The notes under the pieces: generated by a model
What the model was told of the DNA's origin: nothing
Database searches by the model: none
What the model saw: only the letters and a program-made list of their open reading frames with translations
Assembly: GCA_046303115.1 (NCBI GenBank)
Contig: JBKCGZ010000169.1
Coordinates: forward strand, 1 to 12,393
DNA: 12,393 nucleotides
Reading direction: 5' to 3'
Source: CAINEC01 sp046303115
GTDB lineage: Bacteria > Bacteroidota > Bacteroidia > AKYH767-A > OLB10
Made by a program: the position numbers and the translations under genes
Part shown: positions 6,631 to 12,393 of the stretch, in pieces
How positions within the stretch are numbered: position 1 is the first letter of the stretch
Layout: the number at the start of each line of letters is the position of its first letter

Positions 6631-9600
6631 TTATCGTAATAAGGTCACTCTTCCGAAAGTTTCCATGTGTTTTCGCTGGAGCGATTTGTATTCCATTTTA
6701 TAAACAAATACGCCTTCTTGAACATAATTACCTTGGTATGTTCCATCCCAAGTAGATTCAGGATTATTCGTCTCAAATAAAACACGACCCCATCGGTCTA
6801 ATAACTGAAAATAAAAATCAGATACGTTAACAGTAAATAATTTTAGCACATCGTTTTTTCCATCATTATTTGGTGTAAAACATGACGGAACAAAAGCATA
6901 GGAATTTATTACGTGTAATAATGTGTTGCTAATGCTATCAATACATCCTTTATCACTTTCACCAATCAATGTAATAACATATGTTCCTGAATCGGGATAA
7001 AAATGAATTGGATTTTCAGCATGGCTTGTATCTGAACCATCACCGAAATTCCAAATGTAGTTAACTGCACCGACTGATAAATTAGTAAACTCTGCTTGCG
7101 AATAATCATCAAACAAAATACTAGGCGTTACATTAAAATCAATTTGTGGTATTGGATGAACTGTAATCAAATCTGGCAACATCAAACTTGATTCACATCC
7201 TAAAGTAGAAGTTACAATTAATGAAGGTGTATACACTCCTGCATTTGAATAGTTATTTGTGGGACTTACATCATTAGAAGAATTTCCATCTCCAAAATCC
7301 CATGCGTACGTAACATTTGAAGGAACTATGGAAGCATTAAATGTATAATCTAACTCACCACATGCAGCAGTATCAGTCTGATTGAATGTAATCACAGGTA
7401 AATTCTGAACATTCACAGTGAAGTCCGTTGTATCGCTACAACCATTTCCGTCAATAACAACCAATGTGTAATTCTGTGTTAAAGTTGGCGCAACATTAAC
7501 ACTAGGAAGCGAAGGCAAACCATTACTCCACTGATAAGTTATTGGCAATATCTGATTAGCAACACTTGCATTCATGTTACAATTATCTCCAACACAGATC
7601 GAATCAACACCACTTATTGAAACGACTGGAATAGGCACAGCATTTATGGTTATTGAATTACTTTTCACACAGCCATTAGCATCAGTAACGGTAAGGCTAT
7701 ACGAACCTGGTAATAGATTTATAATATTATCATCCGTAGAACTTGTGCTCCACAAATACGAATAAGATTGAACTCCTCCACCAACTATGGCCTGAACAGA
7801 ACCATTTGGTAAATTACAGGTACTCCCTTGCACAATCAAATTCAATTGTAGCGAATCTGGTTGATTAACAACAAAACTATTTGACGCAGTACATCCTAAA
7901 TTATCCGTAATATTTACTTGATAATTTCCTTGAATTAAATTTTGCGCGTTAGAACCTGAAGAAACATTAGGTACCCAGGAATAAGTAAACGGTGTTATAC
8001 CACCAATAATATTTAACGAAACACTTCCGTCGTTACTACCAAAACACTTCGCATCTGTCACTGTCCCATTAACAACAGGAAGAGCAATTACAGCAACATC
8101 AAAATCAGTGGTATCAACACAACCATTTACATCAGAAACTATTACTTGAAAATTTTGTGATTGAGTTGGAGTAAAAGTCGCAACTGAATTATTAATACTA
8201 GTAGGATTCCAATTATAATTAAAAGGAGCGATTCCGCTAACTACATTAGCAGTTAATACAACATTATTTCCTGCACAAATAGAATCACTCCCGCTTATTG
8301 TTACCTGAGGAACACTCGTTGAACTTATATTGATTACTGTATCTTTTGTACAGCCCAAATTATCAGTTACAGTTACAGTATAAATACCGGACAAAATATT
8401 TAGATTAGATGCAGATGAAACACTATTGCTCCAATTGTAATTATATCCTGGTGTAGCTCCTGATGGATTTACAATAATAGATGCATTAGGCAATTGACAA
8501 GTTGAATTTGTAATTGTTGCATTGATATTAAGAGCTGTTGGAGAAGTGATAGTCGCATTTGCTATCGCAGTACATCCATTATTATCACTTACAGTAATGG
8601 TATAATTTCCATTGATTAATCCATTACCAATATTAGTACTTGAAACATTAGGCGACCAAACATAAGTGTAAGGCGGTGATGCTCCAGAAACATTTAATGT
8701 AATATTGCCAGTAGAACCTCCATAGCAATTATTGTTTATTAGATTAGGAATAATATTTAATGCACTCGGCTGTGTGATTGTATTCGTTTGTACAAACGTA
8801 CATCCATTTTGATCAGTAATGGTAACAGTATAACTCCCTGCTATCAAATTTGAATTAATAATTCCTGTAGCTCCATTCGACCAACTATACGTATATGGTG
8901 CCGTTCCACCAATTGCATTTATACTTACACTTCCATTGGCACTACCAGCGCAATTAAGATTCTGAATTGTTGCAGGATTCGCATTTAAGAACGAAGGATA
9001 TTGTAATACCACTGTGTCTTGTTTACTACAACCACTTGGATCTGTTATTGTGCAAGTATAGGTCCCGGGACCAATATTAGTGATAGAACTGGTTGTTGCT
9101 CCGGTATTCCACAAATAGGTAAAAGGACCCGTACCTGAAATAATTGACGTAGATGCGCTTCCGTTATTTTGTGGAGTGCATCCCGAAGGTTGAATAGATT
9201 GAATTGAAGCTTGAAATGGAACAGCAACAGAGACATTTACTGTATCATACAAAGTAACGATAGCCCCATTACAACCATTATAAACAACCTGTGCAACATA
9301 TTGCGTATTTTGAAGTGGGCAAACTGTATACAAAGAACTATTGCTAACTACATTTCCATTTTGCAACCACGAAAATGAAACAATACTAGGACCCATTGGT
9401 AAAAATCGATAAGCATCGTTTGTTGTAGTCCATACAGTATTATTTCTTCCAGCAATTGTATATGCTACTGTGCCTGTTGAATTTTGAATTCCCTCAATGG
9501 CTAATCCATTATTCCAACCTGTGCATACGGGCTTATCCTTGATATAAATATCAATTGCATTGGTTGTTTCGTATAAAACAATTTGAGATGTCAAATAAAG

Positions 9601-10206
9601 CGGATTCGCACACGACCCAGTAGAAACACTATTTGGATCGCCGTAGTATGGAATTTCATAAAATGAAACAACTAATTTTCTACTTGGGAAAGACCCAATA
9701 ACCTGCCAAAATATGTCACCTTGATTGGTAGGGTCAATATCCTCATAAACCCCCATAATAGAATTTAAAGGTAAACCAGCATTCGGTAATGGGCTTTGCC
9801 CAATAAGACTCCACGGACAAGAACCTGCACCACCACCAGCATAAGAATTATTAAATGATATAATCCCATTTGACCCTATAACAACCTTATTATAATTAAT
9901 TCCAAAAAAACAAAAGTTGAAAGGTAGATTAATCGCATTAGACCATGCATCATCGATATTTACGAGAATTGGCGCTCCCGCGTTGTATGGGAATGGTGTG
10001 TAAGGAATAGGGATTGGTAAATAACTATTTGTCTGACCAGCATAAAAATAGCTACCAATTAATTCTACGCAAGGATTAGAGCATGTAACCGATGTGTCAG
10101 CACCTGCATCAGCGTACGGATCGCCTTGCGCTAGAGCGCATTTTACATTAAAAATAAAAAATGTAAAAGCAACAATAAGTTTTATAAGGTAGTTCTTGAT
10201 TCTCAC
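6631..10206 (-). CDS. T9SS type B-exported surface protein with SprB repeats and PKD domains
   Basis: This is a 1191-residue modular surface protein. A signal peptide (1-26) ends in ALA before QG. An N-terminal domain at about 80-272 has lPFnFcfFG, VVIGSNGIISF and a GIQNSTGTVAYT segment that resembles nidogen-like (NIDO) domains. An Ig-like strand region (273-328) follows, then six SprB-type repeats (about 336-401, 406-480, 482-558, 560-630, 710-787, 789-858), recognised by PYTYSW-like and GxYxVTVTDxxGC motifs. Two Ig-like units (633-709 and 859-936) carry SISGxDSICxG. Two PKD domains have WDFGDG (969-974) and WNFGDG (1052-1057). The end (1102-1191) is a gliding-motility-associated C-terminal domain with FTPNNDGKND, DRWGR, WDGT and EGVFVYK, which marks type B T9SS cargo anchored at or released from the cell surface. 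Roles known in the family are adhesion and gliding. The start is taken as GTG at 10204-10206 because it gives a normal signal peptide; a TTG at 10230 is the alternative. Confidence 0.92.
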   Translation of the reverse strand: MRIKNYLIKLIVAFTFFIFNVKCALAQGDPYADAGADTSVTCSNPCVELIGSYFYAGQTNSYLPIPIPYTPFPYNAGAPILVNIDDAWSNAINLPFNFCFFGINYNKVVIGSNGIISFNNSYAGGGAGSCPWSLIGQSPLPNAGLPLNSIMGVYEDIDPTNQGDIFWQVIGSFPSRKLVVSFYEIPYYGDPNSVSTGSCANPLYLTSQIVLYETTNAIDIYIKDKPVCTGWNNGLAIEGIQNSTGTVAYTIAGRNNTVWTTTNDAYRFLPMGPSIVSFSWLQNGNVVSNSSLYTVCPLQNTQYVAQVVYNGCNGAIVTLYDTVNVSVAVPFQASIQSIQPSGCTPQNNGSASTSIISGTGPFTYLWNTGATTSSITNIGPGTYTCTITDPSGCSKQDTVVLQYPSFLNANPATIQNLNCAGSANGSVSINAIGGTAPYTYSWSNGATGIINSNLIAGSYTVTITDQNGCTFVQTNTITQPSALNIIPNLINNNCYGGSTGNITLNVSGASPPYTYVWSPNVSSTNIGNGLINGNYTITVSDNNGCTAIANATITSPTALNINATITNSTCQLPNASIIVNPSGATPGYNYNWSNSVSSASNLNILSGIYTVTVTDNLGCTKDTVINISSTSVPQVTISGSDSICAGNNVVLTANVVSGIAPFNYNWNPTSINNSVATFTPTQSQNFQVIVSDVNGCVDTTDFDVAVIALPVVNGTVTDAKCFGSNDGSVSLNIIGGITPFTYSWVPNVSSGSNAQNLIQGNYQVNITDNLGCTASNSFVVNQPDSLQLNLIVQGSTCNLPNGSVQAIVGGGVQSYSYLWSTSSTDDNIINLLPGSYSLTVTDANGCVKSNSITINAVPIPVVSISGVDSICVGDNCNMNASVANQILPITYQWSNGLPSLPSVNVAPTLTQNYTLVVIDGNGCSDTTDFTVNVQNLPVITFNQTDTAACGELDYTFNASIVPSNVTYAWDFGDGNSSNDVSPTNNYSNAGVYTPSLIVTSTLGCESSLMLPDLITVHPIPQIDFNVTPSILFDDYSQAEFTNLSVGAVNYIWNFGDGSDTSHAENPIHFYPDSGTYVITLIGESDKGCIDSISNTLLHVINSYAFVPSCFTPNNDGKNDVLKLFTVNVSDFYFQLLDRWGRVLFETNNPESTWDGTYQGNYVQEGVFVYKMEYKSLQRKHMETFGRVTLLR
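7399..8763 (-). repeat. Duplicated three-domain cassette within the SprB-repeat protein
   Basis: Two adjacent blocks of about 228 and 227 residues share the same domain order: a SprB repeat, a second SprB repeat with the variant STCxLPN(A/G)S start, and an Ig-like unit opening SISGxDSICxG. The first block covers about 8080-8763 and the second about 7399-8079. Boundaries are approximate. The variant middle repeat and the Ig-like unit occur only in these two places, which suggests the cassette was copied as one piece and not as single repeats. The two copies have since diverged considerably. Confidence 0.65.
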
Positions 10207-10253
10207 TAAATAGCTTATTATTGAATGCAAGATAAGGAATTTTTCTGAATGAT

Positions 10254-12393
10254 TTATTGAGTCCTGATAACAGCGCCTAATCGAGTTTCTAACTGCTTCA
10301 TCAATTTATCAATAACCGTATCAATTTGTTTGTCTTGCAATGTCGCTTCGTCATCACGAAGTATAAAACTTAACGCATAAGATTTCTTCCCGGCTTCTAT
10401 CTTATCTCCCTCGTAAACATCAAATAAATTTACTTCTCGAAGTATGCCTTTTACGGAGTTAAATGCTATTTCTTCTACCTCCGAATAATTCACATTCTTA
10501 TCTAATACCATCGATAAATCTCTACGTACCTCCGGATATTTTGGAGGCTCCACCGCTTTGATATCTGACGTTGAAACTGCTCGCATAATCGTTTCAACAT
10601 CAAGCTCAGCATAAAATACCGGCTGATTAATATCGAATTGTTTCAAAGTCTTTTTATTCACTTCTCCAATAGTCGCCATCACACGTTTCTTAAGCATTAA
10701 GTCGATTGTATTACTAAAAACATTACTCGACTTTTGTTCAATATTTAATTTGTAATTCTCAATTCCTAAAGCATGTAAAATACTTTGAACAAGCGATTTC
10801 ATCGAATAAATATCAACTGTGTTAACCGTTTTTTGCCAATGCTCCTTATTCAACTCTCCACTTATCCAAATCGCAATCTTATTTTTTTCTGTGTACAGTC
10901 CGTTATTCACAGAATATACTTTACCAGTTTCAAACAAGCGTATTTCTTTTTGCTTTCTGTTTAAGTTATACCCTATAGACTCTAGGCCTGGCAACAACAT
11001 CGAATTTCTTAAAATACCTAAGTCATTACTCAACGGATTCAATACTTCTACCACTTCATCTCCTTCATTCATTGAAATGAGTTGCGCTGTATCTTTTTTC
11101 GTCAGGCTATTATTTAGAATTTCGAAATACCCCTTACCGATAAGCGTCCTCGCGATTTTAGCAACTACTGGTTCCACATCTGGCTTCATTGAGCTTGTTA
11201 CCGTCATTGAAATTTTACCAGGAAGTTCAATCGCATTATAACCATAAATGCGAATTATTTCCTCCACTACATCGGCAGCCCTAGTTACATCCACTTTAAA
11301 TGGCGGAACCAATAATGACAATCCATGCTCATTTTCATTTTCAACTTTGATTCCTAAGTCGGTAATTATTTTCTTTATCAAATCGCGTTCAAGTTGATTA
11401 CCAATTAAAGTATCAACATATTGATAATTCAAATCGATTTTCTTCCACTCTATCGGTTGCGGATATACGTCGATAATTGTTTCAGCAATTTTACCTCCAG
11501 CTATTTCTTGAATCATTTTAGCTGCTTTCATCATGGCATTGATTGTCATCTCTGGATCCGTGCCTCGCTCAAAGCGGAACGAAGAATCGGTATGTATTCC
11601 ATGATAACGAGATGCCTTTCGAACTACTACAGGATTGAAATAAGCACTCTCTAAAAAGATGGATGTAGTGCCTTCTGTAACTCCCGATGTTTTTCCTCCA
11701 AAAACACCGGCCATGCACAATCCACCATTCATATCTGCAATCATCAGCTCAGTACCATTCAACTCACGCTCTGCATCATCTAGTGTAATGAATTTATCTC
11801 CTTTATTCGAACGCTTAACGATGATGGTATTGCCTTGAATTTTATCAGCATCAAACGCATGCAAGGGCTGTCCTAAATCATGCAAAATGTAATTGGTGAT
11901 ATCTACTATGTTATTGATAGAACGAACACCAATCGCACTTAATTTATTTATTAACCATTGAGGTGATTTACCAACTGTAACATTGGAAATATAAACTCCC
12001 GAATATCTCGGACAATCATTTGCATCTTCAATCTGAACGCTGATTGGCCTAGTTTGATTGGCTACATTGATGTTGGATGCTTGAACTACATTTAAATTTT
12101 TAATGTTTGTTAACGCTGCAAGATCACGCGCAACGCCATAATGCGATGCGGCGTCAGCACGGTTAGGTGTTAATCCAATTTCAAAAACTACATCTTTTTC
12201 AATTTGAAAATATTCAGCAGCCGACAAGCCAACAGGAGTTTCTTCTGGCAAAACCATTATTCCAGCGTGAGATGTCCCTAACCCAATTTCATCTTCTGCG
12301 CATAACATTCCATTCGATTCTTCTCCTCTAATCTTCGATTTTTTAATTTCGAAAGATTCACCAGAAGTAGGATACAATACTGCACCTTGTAAT
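10254..12393 (-). CDS. pheT: Phenylalanine-tRNA ligase beta subunit (5' end beyond the window)
   Basis: The window holds 712 C-terminal residues of PheT, the large subunit of the alpha2beta2 enzyme that charges tRNA-Phe. The frame stays open to base 12392 (reading LQGAVLYPT at the edge), so no start codon is present and the leucine codon at 12375 is internal. About 100 N-terminal residues (most of the OB-fold tRNA-binding domain) lie outside. Visible, numbering from that leucine: end of the OB-fold region with GEESNGMLCAEDEIGLG (18-34), B3/B4 editing-type domain (about 105-285, with RSINNIVDITNY, GQPLHAFD and HTDSSFRFERGTDP), B5 domain (about 312-385, with DVTRAADVVEEIIRIYGY), a catalytic-core-like domain (about 395-600), and the FDX-ACB anticodon-binding domain (612-706, with YPEVRRDLSMV and SFILRDDEATL). 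All are intact with no frameshift. The stop is 47 nt from the GTG of the next gene. Confidence 0.97.
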   Translation of the reverse strand, partial: LQGAVLYPTSGESFEIKKSKIRGEESNGMLCAEDEIGLGTSHAGIMVLPEETPVGLSAAEYFQIEKDVVFEIGLTPNRADAASHYGVARDLAALTNIKNLNVVQASNINVANQTRPISVQIEDANDCPRYSGVYISNVTVGKSPQWLINKLSAIGVRSINNIVDITNYILHDLGQPLHAFDADKIQGNTIIVKRSNKGDKFITLDDAERELNGTELMIADMNGGLCMAGVFGGKTSGVTEGTTSIFLESAYFNPVVVRKASRYHGIHTDSSFRFERGTDPEMTINAMMKAAKMIQEIAGGKIAETIIDVYPQPIEWKKIDLNYQYVDTLIGNQLERDLIKKIITDLGIKVENENEHGLSLLVPPFKVDVTRAADVVEEIIRIYGYNAIELPGKISMTVTSSMKPDVEPVVAKIARTLIGKGYFEILNNSLTKKDTAQLISMNEGDEVVEVLNPLSNDLGILRNSMLLPGLESIGYNLNRKQKEIRLFETGKVYSVNNGLYTEKNKIAIWISGELNKEHWQKTVNTVDIYSMKSLVQSILHALGIENYKLNIEQKSSNVFSNTIDLMLKKRVMATIGEVNKKTLKQFDINQPVFYAELDVETIMRAVSTSDIKAVEPPKYPEVRRDLSMVLDKNVNYSEVEEIAFNSVKGILREVNLFDVYEGDKIEAGKKSYALSFILRDDEATLQDKQIDTVIDKLMKQLETRLGAVIRTQ

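Noticed and set aside
7399..9200. Possible CRISPR or DNA-level satellite array suggested by recurring segments
   Set aside because: The recurrence is at protein level (SprB and Ig-like domains of about 70-78 residues) with diverged DNA; no short identical direct repeats with unique spacers.
10819..11241. Plus-strand open frame of 140 codons inside pheT
   Set aside because: It lies fully antisense to the conserved pheT coding region and its translation shows no recognisable features.
12375..12377. TTG at 12375-12377 as the start of pheT
   Set aside because: The frame continues open to the window edge and upstream codons (LQGAV) match the conserved PheT region, so the gene is simply cut by the window.

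Overview
The window looks like chromosomal DNA from a member of the Bacteroidota, probably a flavobacterium or a close relative. Four things point there: low G+C; a large secreted protein built from SprB-type repeats, PKD domains and a gliding-motility/type IX secretion (T9SS) type B C-terminal domain; Bacteroidota-style promoters with a TAnnTTTG -7 box; and an ECF sigma factor paired with a single-pass membrane protein. No insertion sequence, prophage, tRNA, rRNA or CRISPR array is visible. The window reads as ordinary core genome with a few lineage-specific accessory genes.

Left part (1-932): the last 46 codons of an RND-type efflux pump run rightward and converge on rluF, a 23S rRNA pseudouridine synthase running leftward. 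A perfect 12-bp hairpin with A- and T-tracts on both sides lies between them and can terminate both transcripts. A 160-bp divergent intergenic region follows (933-1092), carrying a -7 box for rluF and a small dyad ahead of the sigma gene.

Sigma-factor block (1093-3591, rightward): an ECF sigma factor gene overlaps by 17 nt a gene for a 353-residue single-pass membrane protein, which is the probable anti-sigma or signal-transducing partner. After 56 nt comes a secreted protein of 287 residues that I do not recognise. This is the least explained part of the window and the best candidate for undescribed biology, probably an envelope-sensing module.

Right part (3673-12393, all leftward): in transcription order the genes are pheT (5' end outside the window), a 1191-residue T9SS-exported SprB/PKD-repeat protein, a DEAD-box RNA helicase with a DEAE motif II, an EamA/DMT transporter directly abutting it, and rplU-rpmA (L21 and L27). 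rplU-rpmA has its own well-formed promoter in the 131-bp gap after the transporter and ends at a strong hairpin shared with the converging secreted-protein gene. The repeat protein contains an internal duplication of a three-domain cassette of about 228 residues.

Translation and RNA functions (pheT, rplU, rpmA, rluF, helicase) dominate, interspersed with envelope functions (RND pump, sigma/membrane-protein pair, surface repeat protein, EamA transporter). Several starts appear to be non-ATG: TTG for the sigma factor, GTG for the helicase and GTG for the repeat protein.
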